A stretch of 64,000 nt of DNA, from positions 98,501 to 162,500 of the forward strand of contig CAJNDS010002452.1 of NCBI GenBank assembly GCA_905221605.1, in the 5' to 3' direction. The notes under the pieces were generated by a model, which did not search any database, was not told where the DNA came from, and saw nothing but the letters and a program-made list of their open reading frames with translations. A program made the position numbers and the translations under genes. This DNA is from Symbiodinium natans (taxonomy: Eukaryota; Sar; Dinophyceae; Suessiales; Symbiodiniaceae). Below are positions 54,729 through 64,000 of the stretch, in pieces (position 1 is the first letter of the stretch; every line of letters starts with the position of its first letter).

Positions 54729-55790
54729 GCTGCGGCCAGTCGGCGCGGCGTGGTATGCATCCACGCATTATCAGAGCAGGCGTTGCAGCACGGCACGTTG
54801 CTTCGCCAACCTTTTGCATTTTCTTTTGCTTGACTGCGGGCGAAAAGCCGCGGCAGGTTGGAAACCTGCCCATTTTGCATTCCCCGCACCTTTCTCCTCC
54901 GCCCTGCCTGTGGCCCCTCGTGCTGAGGGTGCTCTTTTGCAGGTGCTGCGGACCGTGTCCTGGTCGCGGCAATGCGCTCGCCGAAGCGCGTGTGAGCTGC
55001 ATTGCCTGCGGCACAAGCCATGTGCGCGGCTCTCGCTGAGTCTGGTAGCCCGTAGGGTAGTTCCGGATAGGTGAGTAGCCGTAGCCGTAGCTTAGGACCG
55101 GTAGTGTACAGTGTACCATTTGTACCATAGCTTGCACTAGCAGCACAAAGACCTGCCCAGTACTCTGGAGCCTCGCCTGTCTGCACAAAGGTGAGAGCTC
55201 GCGACTTGGGGTGGTTTAGGGTCGTGGAGGGTTGCTGTCGTCGTGCGTCCGTCCGGTAGTGCGGGCTGCCGCCCAAGCCGCATGCCAATGCTCATGATGT
55301 GCGGGCTCTACCAGAGTCGCACGCGACACCCTCACCCTACCCCATTTGCCGCGTTGCTGAAGTGCTTGACGCACTATGAGCTCTTGGTGAGCCGGAAGCC
55401 TCGGCTGAGGGGCGAATGTGAGCAGGTCAAAGCATGCATGGAGTGCTTGCTTAGTGCTAGTGCAGCTTGTAGTTTTCCCTTGCATGTGTAGTTTTGCAAT
55501 TCGTAACAATGCCAATATTTTGGCTCAAGTACCGAGCTTGTGCCTTTGAGCACGGTAGAGTCGTACAGTAGCTCCTAGGTTGCTGTGCGGTCCGACCGGA
55601 CGCACTCAGGCGTAGCTGCACAAGTGCTTGGACTCACGAAGTCGTAAAACAGCGTGACCGGGCTGTGATTGCATTGGCTTAGTGCAAGTCCAGTGCTGGT
55701 CGACTTCACAATACATATATATATATATACGTACATATATGCATATACATTTGTATTGATATGTGATGCATGTTATGTAAGGGGTTTTTA
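54729..55790. other. 3' flank of retroelement island
   Basis: GC-rich, non-repetitive sequence. A frame at 55243-55491 plus (LLKCLTHYELLVSRKPRLRG, then several Cys) might be a small gene, but nothing supports it beyond openness. No LTR copy matching the 42-43 kb side is visible. A (TA)n tract with one GCATGC-like word is at 55712-55770. Confidence 0.4.
55514..55530 (+). other. Relic of dinoflagellate spliced-leader sequence
   Basis: The plus strand reads AATATTTTGGCTCAAG. The last 13 bases, ATTTTGGCTCAAG, equal the 3' end of the conserved 22-base dinoflagellate spliced leader, and GCCA occurs just upstream with a two-base insertion. No GT donor follows, so this is not an SL RNA gene. It fits a retroposed, trans-spliced mRNA end. 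Confidence 0.5.
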
Positions 55791-55799
55791 CAGCGTAGC

Positions 55800-55898
55800 C
55801 AGCCGCCTTCTCGGTCCACATCCTCCAGGAGGAGACGGAGCCTCTCCTCGAAGTCGCCCCGGAGACGCGTGCCGGCAGTGAGCAGCGCCACGTCGAGG
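55800..55898 (-). CDS. Hsp100 exon (LDVALLTAGT...FEERL)
   Basis: Acceptor CCGGAG, donor TG|GC. It encodes the pore-loop-proximal segment conserved in Clp D1 domains, with GTRLRGDFEERL. It is the last Hsp100 exon visible before the retroelement island. Confidence 0.85.
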
Positions 55899-58800
55899 CT
55901 CCGGAGCCTCGGGAGTCTATGAGGGGTTTACAGGGTGGAGGGTTTAGGGTTTAGGGGTTTCGGGGTTTAGGGTTTAGGGTTTTAGGGTTAAGGGTTTAGG
56001 GGTTTGGGGCTTATGAGAAAACCGTATTAATGGGGGGTGCCTATGTCGAGTTATGAGTTGAGTCCCTCTTCGGGCAATGAACCTATAAGTCTCTTGTGCA
56101 GTGGGGGTGTTCTTGCCCGTGACGATCATAAGGTTGAAAGGATCCCCCATAGACACATCCACCCACATTACTAGTTACAAGGAGCCATATACAAGCACTG
56201 ACCAAGTACAGCAATATAAGCCTCACTTCATATTTCGGTCTTTGTGTCCTTAAAGGAACCCAGGAAAGGGCTTGAGTTTGAGGAGCTGACCATCTGGAGC
56301 TGAGTTGCTAAGGCTTCCGTCCGCAGCAGCTCACGGCTTTGGCTCGAAGTTCAGAATTCAGGGTTTAGGAGGGTGCCGGGTGAAGTTTAGGGCTTCATGT
56401 TGAGGCGGGTGGGGCTGGGAAGGGGGAAACACTCGGCGCGCCAGTACCTTCTGTGGGGCATAAAAGGAGCCCCCAGATCGAACCCAAAAGGGAACTACAT
56501 GGGCAAATCCCAAATTAGGCGTCGCCCGTTTATACCCCCCGAAATAGAATAGAAGCCCTTTAAAGGGACCCCCCCAAAAAGGGTACCCCTAGGGAACTAC
56601 ATACCCTAAACCCTAAATTCGGAAACCCCGACATTAGATCCTTCAAGCAGCCTCTTCCCGGAGAGCCAGGATGGGGCGCGGCCCGCGACGATGCGCTGAG
56701 CCAGAGCTTCCACCTTGGATGGCTCTCGGATTGATCGTTTACGGTTTAGTTTCATAAGGGTTCAGGGTTCAGGGTAATTATAGGGTTTAGGGTTTAGGGT
56801 TCAGGGTTTAGGGTTTGGGGCTTCCTCCAAGAGCACTGAAACCTAAGGCCAGACACTCTTGAGGGCTCTGGGGTTTAGGGAAACACTAAACCCTAAACCC
56901 TAAACTTCAGGTTCCAGGCGTTGTGGTCAGGCTCGAGTTGGGTTACGCGGACTACTGCCTGCGTGAGGCTTCGGGTTCAACCTGCAGTTACAGTTGATAA
57001 GGTTCATGAGGTTTGTAGGGGTTCACGGGCTTTATTGGCTTTATAAGATGTTTATCGCGTTTGTAGGTTATAATAAGTTAGGGTTCATAAGGCTTAAGGT
57101 TTAGGGTCAGCCAAAAGAATCAAGATTGTTCTATGTCGACAACCATCCGCCACGGCCGTCTTCCCAACGCCAGGGTCTCCCACAAGCAGCACGTTCCGCT
57201 TCATCCGCCTGCAGCTCAACGCGCGCGCTTTAGGGTTTAGGGTTTCGGGTTTAGGGTCAGCCCTTTGAGTATTTCCCTCCAAAAATAGAGGTGCTTCCTA
57301 GTGTACCCCTAACTCTTATATCAGGAACCCCACTGTAGGTGCCCATGATGTTGGGAAACCACCATGTGTCAGTTGCATCGTATTCGAACGCCAAGTTCTT
57401 CCAGATCTGGCAGTATCGCTTCACGATCGCGCTCTATTGTTTTGGAAGCATAAAGCAGTCGAAAAATCAAGTTGCAAACTTCAGTGCATTATGTTCTGGA
57501 CTGCGAGGGCTTGGGCAGGAACATTCGGCTTTGGGGTTGGTGGCTTTCCAGTGCCCAGCCTTCGCAATTTTCTTGGGAGCTGGAAGAAAACTGCAACGGT
57601 CCAAGGCCAGATGTTCCGAATGCTTAAAACGAGGTAGTGTCCAGTAGCCTAGAAAGCTAAAGGTTTGGGATTATATAGGAATTATAATCCCCCAAAAAGG
57701 TTAAAGGCTATCTACTCTGCTACCATGAAACTACCCTTGGGAAGACTGAACCCACGATTGCACACCCTAAACCCTAAACCCTAAACCCTCAACCCTAAAC
57801 CCTAAACCCTAAACCCTAAACCTCTCGTGCGCTGCAGGCGCCGGCCGAGGGCGCGCTCCACCCGGCTGAGCAGCGGCTCGCGGCCGGTGAAGGGATCCAG
57901 CTGGCCATCCTCCGGAGGGCGCGAACCCTGAGGCCTAAACCCTAAACCCTCAATCCTAAACCCTAAACCCTAAACCCTAAACCCTGAACCCTAAACCCTA
58001 AAACCCTGAACCCTGAAGGCTAAAACCATCATCTCAGGATTCTGGGGCTTAAGGTGTCATATGTTTTGGTCTACGTCCTTTGATCTGGAGCTTTTGTGTC
58101 ATTAGTCAGAGGGTCCAGACCAGCTTTGAACAGCACTGCCTTCTATACGGCTTTAGATTTCTCAGGGTTTAGGGCTTATAGGGTTTTAGGTTTCTTAGGG
58201 TTTAAGGTTTATAGGGTTTTGGGTGTCGTTTGTTGTCATGGGTCTGGAACTCAGGCGTTGACAGGAGTTCATTGTCAGGAAGTGGTGATTGAAGAGCTCA
58301 AAACTCCAGGACAACTCGACAACTTGCCCATCCTTCCTGAAAAAATACTGAACTTGGAACCCTAGCCGAAACTGTGATTTTAGCTGTTTCTTAGGAATTA
58401 AAGTGCCCAACAATAAAACAAATATTTCCAAGTACCCCTGAGTGAAATAGTTGCAAGAGAGATTGGCGGGTCGGAGGAGAAATCAGCTGGAGTCAAGGGT
58501 TCTAGTTACACGCAGGCCCCATCTTTCTGCGGGCACTTTTGTTGCATGGCTTGCGCATCAGACATGTTGGACAAAATTTAAACATGCATGTCTGTACCGA
58601 TGAACGCCTGTAGAGCCATGGATGCTCGTTCTGTGCCAGGTCTTCATGGAATGGAGCTTCACTTGTGGGACTCATGGACTCATGTCAGTCCTTGGCCAAG
58701 GCTGTGAGGTCGGGTGCGAAGCGGTCGATGGGTCGGCCCTCTGAGCCCCCAGAAGGAGACGCCGCCTGGGGCCTCTCGGTGTGCGCGGGCTCTGCAGCAA

Positions 58801-59695
58801 CAGCGTCGCCGCGACCTTCGTTGACGATCTCCATGAGGGCCTCTGAGCTTCGGGTGTGCCAAAATTGTCCCGCGTTGCTAGCTGCTGAGGAGTTAAAGCT
58901 TGAGGGCGTCCGGAGAACCACGAGGAAACTATGTATGTGGTGCATCGGCATATAGACATGTATACGTATAGAGTATGTAGAGGCATGTGCCCGTGTATGT
59001 GAGAATGTATCGTCAACATAATCCTCAAGCCAGCGTGGATATACGTCAAAAAAGTGAGTTAGCACAGGGGATCCTATGCTACTGAATTTGGCTTGCAATT
59101 GTCGCAATTGGGGTGCGCAGCAGAATTCTCCAGACCATCAACTGTGGCAAGTCTGCTGAAGCCTTCCGCAGCGCTGCCCGCCGGGGGTTGGAAGCGGCCC
59201 CTCCCGCACCGGAGTCATACTTCACGACCTTGGCTGTTCAGAGTTTCGGGTTTAAGGGACTACAGTTGGGGGTTTCCGAAAATAGGGGTAGCCTTTTGGG
59301 GGTGTCCCTTTAAGGGGACTCTATTCTATTTGGGGTATAAAAGGGTACCCCTATTTTGGGAAATCCCTATAAACCCTAAACCCTAAACCCTAGTTCGGGG
59401 GCAGATGGCAAGTTCAAACAGCAGCTTGGGACCCGACAGTACGATCAAAACCTTCGCCGTCGAAGGCTAGCAAGAGCTTCCCTGCTGCGTGGCTGCCGTT
59501 GCTCAGGAAACCTCGGGTTGTTTAGGGTTTAGGGTTTGGGGTTTCAAGTTTAGGGTGGATAAGGAGTCTTCCACGGTTCAAGAACAAACGTCCCCCGGCC
59601 AAGCCAGCGTGCCTCCCGTCTTGCGCGCCAAGCAGCCGAGCATGATGTGCTCGGTGCCCAGCATCCGATCCATACCCGGTTCGGTGGGCAGCCAT
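55800..59695 (-). CDS. Hsp100 ATPase (ClpC/ClpB type), N-terminal half in six exons
   Basis: Minus-strand exons in correct order encode a Clp/Hsp100 unfoldase. Exon 59605-59695 (Clp_N repeat): MDRMLGTEHIMLGCL. Exon 58691-58847: linker with SEALMEIVNEGRGD and PIDRFAPDLTALAK. Exon 57836-57909: DGQLDPFTGREPLLSRVERA. Exon 57151-57208: Walker A in NVLLVGDPGVGKTAV. Exon 56645-56713: VEALAQRIVAGRAPSWLSGK. Exon 55800-55898: LDVALLTAGTRLRGDFEERL, then LRLLLEDV. Hsp100 proteins thread misfolded or tagged proteins through a hexameric ring using ATP; ClpC-type members work in plastids with ClpP. The GTEH and DFEERL wording leans to ClpC, but targeting cannot be judged. Introns contain telomere-like arrays and mostly use GC donors. 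Walker B, the rest of D1 and all of D2 would lie below 55.8 kb and were not found, so the gene is partial or interrupted by the retroelement island. Confidence 0.85.
56525..56612. mobile_element. MITE-like family B, copy 1
   Basis: Contains AAATAGAATAGA, then CCCTTTAAAGGGACCC and GGGTACCCCTA, matching in reverse complement the element at 59272-59366. Confidence 0.6.
56645..56713 (-). CDS. Hsp100 exon (LAQRIVAG)
   Basis: Starts at acceptor TCCAAG with VEALAQRIVAGRAPSWLSGK and RLL, continuing exactly from GVGKTAV in the previous exon. The 3' boundary is ambiguous between GA and GC donors. Confidence 0.82.
57151..57208 (-). CDS. Hsp100 exon with Walker A
   Basis: A 58-base exon reads RMKRNVLLVGDPGVGKTAV: GxxGxGKT with the Lys intact. 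It has acceptor CTGCAG and a GC donor after the Val codon. TTTAGGG words lie on both sides. Confidence 0.9.
57655..57735. repeat. Dispersed element pair (AAAAAGGTTAAAGG family)
   Basis: Shares TTTGGGATTAT, AAAAAGGTTAAAGG and CTACTCTGCTAC with a copy at about 60875-60955. Confidence 0.65.
57836..57909 (-). CDS. Hsp100 exon (LDPFTGRE)
   Basis: Equivalent of the LDPVIGRDxEI motif preceding Walker A in Clp ATPases, followed by RVERALGRRL. Acceptor CCGGAG and GC donor split a Leu codon completed by the next exon. Confidence 0.88.
58691..58847 (-). CDS. Hsp100 exon, N-domain to D1 linker
   Basis: Begins after a CCGAAG acceptor with SEALMEIVNEGRGDAVAA, a Pro/Ser linker, and ends PIDRFAPDLTALAK before an AAG|GA boundary. 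The FxxDLTxLA motif marks the start of the D1 region in Clp proteins. Confidence 0.82.
59272..59366. mobile_element. MITE-like family B, copy 2
   Basis: Inverted ends TTTCCGAAAATAGGGGTA and TACCCCTATTTTGGGAAA enclose about 60 bases with TCCCTTTAAGGGGA. Other copies are at 56525-56612 and 61880-61962. Confidence 0.75.
59605..59695 (-). CDS. Hsp100 exon, Clp_N repeat
   Basis: LGTEHIMLGCLARKTGG matches the (V/I)GTEHLLLGLL signature of ClpC-type N domains. Acceptor GCTGAG, GC donor after the Leu codon. The first Clp_N helices, expected upstream (above 59.7 kb), were not identified. Confidence 0.78.
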
Positions 59696-60264
59696 CTCAG
59701 CATGCCTCACGCCGGCCCGTGGGAGCCGCAAAGGAAAGAGATGGCCCTAGCAAGATGCGTGATACGGGAGGCTAAATCGCTACCAACATTATCCCCGCAT
59801 TACAGATGGCTAAGTACATGGGCCTCAGGAAGAAAAGCCCACATGACGAATTACCAATTCAAAATTACATAGACCTCTACATTACTCAGTATGCACACCT
59901 GCAAGCCCTCCCCTTGTGGCATCCCTGCCTGAAGCACGTCGCAAGTAGAAGAGTGCCTCAGCCTGTTAGGAGGATGCTGGTCTAGGGTTTAGGTTGGGAT
60001 GTTCCCCCTTTATACTAACAGTCCTTAACAGGCATTATACTACGGGGTACTAGAATCCCTATAAAGGCCTTGTATTATAAGAGGGAACATCCCAAGTTTA
60101 GGGCGTATGAGGGTTCATAGGGTTCAGGGCTTGCTGGAGGGCCACCCATAAAAGACTTGAGTGCTGCTCCTCTATCGCTTCAGGGAACTACAAAGCACTC
60201 CCTCAAGTTTAAGGCTACTGAGAAAAGCTCACCCTAAACTCATAAGCACTAAACCCCAAAACAA

Positions 60265-63200
60265 GAGAATCCAGGCGAAGTCCGAAGCCTCGGATGTTAA
60301 AAGGCTGACATCCCGCCTCCAGCGGCGGTGTGAGTGCTTGGAGGGCATTGGGCGGATCATGGCTGAGTTCGGACCTCAACGGTAGGGTTTAGGGTTTAGG
60401 GTTTAGGGTTTAGGGTTTAGGGTTTAGGGTTTGGGGTTTGGGGTTTGGGATTTGGGGTTTGGGGTTTGGGGTTTGGAGTTTGGGGTTTGGGGTTTGGGGT
60501 TTGGGGTTCGAAAAAAACTCCACGCCCCTGTCTTCCACGAGCTAGTCAGACTTCAGTCCTTCATTGGGGTACAGTACCTGCCTAAGCTCCCACTGGCCAC
60601 GCATAGCCTCCTTTCGACTTGCTCCTGTTTGTGCTGCAAGGCCTATGAGCCCCATCCTTTTCAGGCCCTAGAAGCCCCTATGACCCCTGTGCATCCGAAA
60701 TCCCACAAGCCCTACGCGCTGTACACACAGACCGAGCCCTTCAAACCCTAAACTCACCAATAGGGGCCTAAATAATTGGAATAGGGTTTACGGGTTAGTA
60801 AACAATATTTATAGAGGGACCATACGGGAATACTACTTGTAATTCTTCCGACCCTTAGTTGTCCAGTACCTAGGGGTTTTAAAGGTTAACCTTTGGGATT
60901 ATGAGGGGAATATATTAACCCAAAAAGGTTAAAGGTTGCCTACTCTACTACTAAGGACCCCTAAATTATTTCTAGCATGTCACTCTTCCAGATCCAGGTG
61001 GCGCTGGTGGCTTCAGGTCGGCCAGCTTCTCCTGTAGGCCCTCCGCCTGCAGCTTCCAGGGCACCCTAAAACACTGAAAGGTCTCGGCACGTCCCGGCCC
61101 AAAACCCAAAACCCAAAACCCTAAACCCTAAACCCTGTGGGGTGGGGGGGGGGGGGGGGGGCGCGCCGTGACGCCCACGGCACGCAGGGCGCGCGATGCA
61201 GCGCTCTGCTGTGTTGCCGCCATGCCGACCTCAGAAAGAGTGGGCTCAGGAAAAGGCCCCCGAAACCGAAACTGCTCTTAGGTCTTCCTGTTCGACTACT
61301 TCGACGTGTCTCAACTGGGCGTCGGGAGTGATGAGACACGCCAAGTCGAAACTTTGGAAGGTGCTGTTTGCACAAGACCCCTCAATGCATCTTCAAGTAC
61401 CAGCAGGTGGTCGGTGCCCACGGCCGCGCCCGTGCCAAGGTGACCCAGCTGGTGGGCGACTTGAAATGCATTCTCCAGACCTTCGTTTCGAGATGCTGGG
61501 CTGGGGCCTTGCTAGGATTGATGCTACTAACTGTAGGGCGACTGTCAGGATTTTCATGATCATGGATCAGGTACCCCCCAAAAACCCGGCGTAGTAATGG
61601 TTGTTTGGCACCCTAAACCTTATAAACCCTCAACCCTAAACCCTATAACCTTATTCCATCATCTGTCTGAGGTTAGATGCTCATCTGCCCCCTTTGACCA
61701 ACGTGTACTCAAGAAAGCCAGAAGCCCCCCAAAATCCCCCAAACTTCACAAAACGCCAAAAGACCCCTGAAAACCCGATAAGCCTCATAAACTCCACACA
61801 ATGTAAACACCTTCTAGACCCTAAACCCTCACCCTCTTAACCCCTAAACCCTATATAGGCGTTTACGAACATCAGGGACCCCGAATATACACCCCCAAAA
61901 TAGTAGGATCCCCTTATGGTAAGGACCCCAATGAAGTACCCCTATTTTCGGAAACCCTAAACCCTAAACCCTAAACCTTATAAACCCTAAACCCTAAACC
62001 CTAAACCCCCCATACCTATAAACCCTGAGTCGCTCTGGGTCCCCCGGCTCTCCTTTACGGCCGGGCCGAAGCGCTCCTATACTAGCCACCACACCCCAAC
62101 TTGGGCGGGCTGAGGTTTAGGGTTTAGGGTTTAGGGTTTAGGGTTTAGGGTATAGGGTTTAGGGTTTAGGGTTTGGGGTTTAGGGTTTAGGGTTTAGGGC
62201 TTAGGGCCGTTTGGGGCTTGGTGGCATTGAATTTCAGCTTCCGGGCTCTTCGAGACATACAGTGGCCCACCATGGTCCAAACAGACTCGAAGGTGCTCAC
62301 CAGACGTGCGAAACAAGCCTCAGCAAACCTTACCCTAAAGGTCCACGTACCTATATAGTATATACTTGGGCCCTAAAGCTATGGGAACCCCTTTAAGGCC
62401 AAGCACATACTATATAGGTACATGGACCCTTAGGGTGAGGCAAGTTGTAAGCCGTTCAAGGACTGGGAAAAACAGCTTCATCTTACAGCCGTATGGAAAG
62501 CAGAGCAAAGAACATGCTCAGGGCTTTCACTGTTTTCATAGGGCTCAAAATTCAAGATTCAACAAAAAGGGGTGTGTAAGACATGAACACCCCGAACTCG
62601 AGAGCCCTAACGCGAAGCCTCCATTCCCCGCAAAACGTATAAACATCCGCAAATACCCTCTAAATCCTGCAAAACCTACATCCCTAGGGAATAACTCCAA
62701 GAGGGCGCTCCTTTCCCGCGCGGCGCGCGCTGCGCTTGAGCCCTGTGCAGCTGAAGGCGAGGACGGCGCCTCGCTCGGGGGGCTCTTTTAGGGATTCTTC
62801 GTGGGGGTTTAGAAGGGTCTTCAAGCACTTGGGGCTTGTCACCAGGATTCATAAGGTTCTGTCAGGGTATCACTGTATACTCTTAGGGATTTAAGAGGGT
62901 TGGAGTTAAGGGTTGCTAGGGGGCTTTGGAGTTTTGCGCAGGCAGAAAAGCGCGCGCGCGTGGTGTTTGAAGAGGAAGTGGGAGTTCGCATTCCGGAGCT
63001 TCATGTAGCCGAAGCCACGGATCGCAGATGTTCAGGGTACCGGGTCTTCACTCCCAGACTCCGACACAACCGTGCAGTGAACCCCGTATGCCCTAAACCC
63101 TAAACCCTAAACCCTAAACCCTAAACCCTAAACCCTAAACCCCAAACCCTATAAACCCCCAAACCCTAAACCCTAAACCCTGAACCCATGTCCCGAGGAG

Positions 63201-63280
63201 CAGGAGGCCAGGGTCCAGCGCGCAGGCAAGGAGTCGATGCGGGCTCCCCAGTCCAGTGGGCGCCTGTCCATGGAGTTAGG
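60265..63280 (+). CDS. Plus-strand exon candidates, unknown gene
   Basis: Unique islets between telomere-like arrays read as coding on the plus strand. Positions 60280-60381 carry VKRLTSRLQRRCECLEGIGR before a GT donor. Positions 61282-61320, after CTTAG, read VFLFDYFDVSQLG. Positions 61395-61465 contain YQQVVGAHGRARAKVTQLVG. Positions 62938-63030 contain AEKRARVVFEEEVGVRIPEL. Positions 63187-63275 contain PEEQEARVQRAGKESMRA. If real, this gene runs divergently from the Hsp100 gene. No family is recognised and exon continuity is unproved. Confidence 0.3.
60805..60865. repeat. Dispersed element, copy 2 (CATAAGGAATACTG family)
   Basis: AGGGACCATACGGGAATACT and ATTCTTCCGACC, related to 12000-12055 and 63610-63675. 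Confidence 0.65.
61880..61962. mobile_element. MITE-like family B, copy 3
   Basis: Diverged copy: CACCCCCAAAATAG, an internal GGATCCCC, then GTACCCCTATTTTCGGAAAC, in the orientation opposite to copy 2. Confidence 0.6.
62335..62436. mobile_element. MITE-like palindromic element, copy 2
   Basis: GTACCTATATAGTATATAC then TTGGGCCC on the left, and CATACTATATAGGTACATGG on the right. It is the diverged partner of the element at 12064-12170, with the same inverted-repeat plan and length. Confidence 0.75.
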
Positions 63281-63609
63281 GTTCAGGGTTCAGGGTTCAG
63301 GGTTCAGGGTTCAGGGTTCAGGGTTTAGGGTTTAGGGTTTAGGGTTTAGGGTTTAGGGTTTAGGGTTTAGGGTTTAGGGTCTAGGGTTTAGGGTTTAAAG
63401 GGTTTAGGGTGTCTCTGCCTTAAGAACCAAGTGAACCTTAAACGGGTTTATGGCTATTATACCCTAATAGGGATTATAGTAGTGCAGGGTATATGGCCCC
63501 AATTTTAGGGTTCATTTGGTTCCCAAGGCGAGGTGTTATAAAGGGGAAAAAACTCCCAAGCGCCTAATATATAGGAGCCTGAATAATTAAGATGGGAAAA
63601 CTTTTTGGG

Positions 63610-63675
63610 GTGGCCATTATAGCATAACTGTAAAGGGGCCATAAGGATATACTGCTAGTAACGATTCCGACCCCC
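63610..63675. repeat. Dispersed element, copy 3 (CATAAGGAATACTG family)
   Basis: TATAGCATAACTGTAAAGGG, GCCATAAGGATATACT and GATTCCGACC. It matches copy 1 best. Confidence 0.65.
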
Positions 63676-64000
63676 GAAGTACCTAGCATCCTAAACCCGA
63701 AGCATCCCCCAAGTCCTTCGACGCCCCAAAGGCCACCTCTTGCATTGGGCACTGGCCGGAGGACGCCAGTCGCGCGCGACAACATGGCTGCAGAAGGGAA
63801 CGTGCATCATCTTCGGGTATGCCTCGATTCCGAAAAGAAGAGTGCAACGGAAATCATTCTGAGAGGGTGTATCTAAACCCTCTTCAGGGCTTCTTCAGGG
63901 GCGCCGCCGTTTCCAAGCAACCAGCGGCTATCACGGCACATAGGGCTGGGAGGTTTACAAGATGGAGGCGAAAGGCCTTGAGCCGTAGACGCATGAAATG

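Larger units (their letters stand above)
55900..64000. repeat. Telomere-heptamer-rich province (right)
   Basis: The same style as 1-13.3 kb: TTTAGGG arrays at 55930-56010, 60384-60510 (partly TTTGGGG), 62110-62210 and 63300-63400; CCCTAAA arrays at 57765-57820, 57930-58010, 61960-62010 and 63090-63185; and a TTCAGGG variant run at 63275-63315. MITE-like copies are interspersed. Confidence 0.9.

Noticed and set aside
42000-55500. LTRs bounding the retroelement
   Set aside because: I could not find matching direct repeats on the two sides; a self-alignment would settle it.
59093-59240. Additional Clp_N exon of the Hsp100 gene
   Set aside because: The minus frame lacks Clp_N motifs; the plus frame looks equally plausible but matches no family.

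Overview
The window looks like nuclear DNA of a dinoflagellate. Supporting signs are: TTTAGGG/CCCTAAA telomere-type heptamers everywhere; introns with GC and GA donors beside GT; a 13-base match to the 3' end of the dinoflagellate spliced leader near 55.52 kb; and polyproteins of a style known from dinoflagellate genomes. No bacterial-type operon, tRNA, rRNA or CRISPR array was seen.

The window falls into three sequence provinces. (1) About 1-13.4 kb and 55.8-64 kb are filled with short arrays of TTTAGGG or CCCTAAA on both strands, MITE-like palindromes and minisatellites. Buried in them are very short minus-strand exons that line up in the correct order: a CAMK/SNF1-type protein kinase catalytic domain (exons at 12.6, 11.06, 10.5 and 5.97 kb) and the N-terminal half of a ClpC/ClpB-type Hsp100 ATPase (exons at 59.65, 58.77, 57.87, 57.18, 56.68 and 55.85 kb). 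The telomere-like repeats therefore act as intron filler. (2) About 13.9-42.1 kb is a TATATA-rich island seeded with the palindrome (GCAT)n, very often at intron ends. It carries plus-strand multi-exon genes: a basic/acidic protein (15.8-18.54 kb), a C5-methyltransferase-like protein in at least seven short exons (19.55-22.24 kb), a Pro/Arg-rich protein with a 96-bp coding repeat (ending 26,182), a large transposon-type protein (32.7-38.7 kb) and a small ORF (39.66-40.25 kb). Long polypyrimidine or polypurine tracts and a 1.6-kb inverted G-rich/C-rich block sit in its introns or spacers. (3) About 42.2-55 kb is a GC-rich retroelement island with few introns, on the plus strand.

In the retroelement island, one uninterrupted frame holds RT thumb, RNase H, a DD35E integrase and a methyltransferase-like region, and only then the RT fingers and palm with its YVDD. 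The RT is thus split and in permuted order. Immediately downstream, in the same frame, an ATG at 50,068 opens a protein with a putative N-myristoylation signal and a Tpt1/KptA-type RNA 2'-phosphotransferase domain that keeps its Arg-His-Arg-Arg set. Coding then moves through two other frames, encoding RanBP2-type and SWIM zinc fingers, a membrane segment and a single-HKD phospholipase-D-family nuclease. A retroelement linked to an RNA-repair-like enzyme and a PLD nuclease is the most unusual system here. The permuted RT and the three frame changes mean this copy may be rearranged or decayed.

Exon limits are read by eye from domain continuity and splice-site logic and are approximate.
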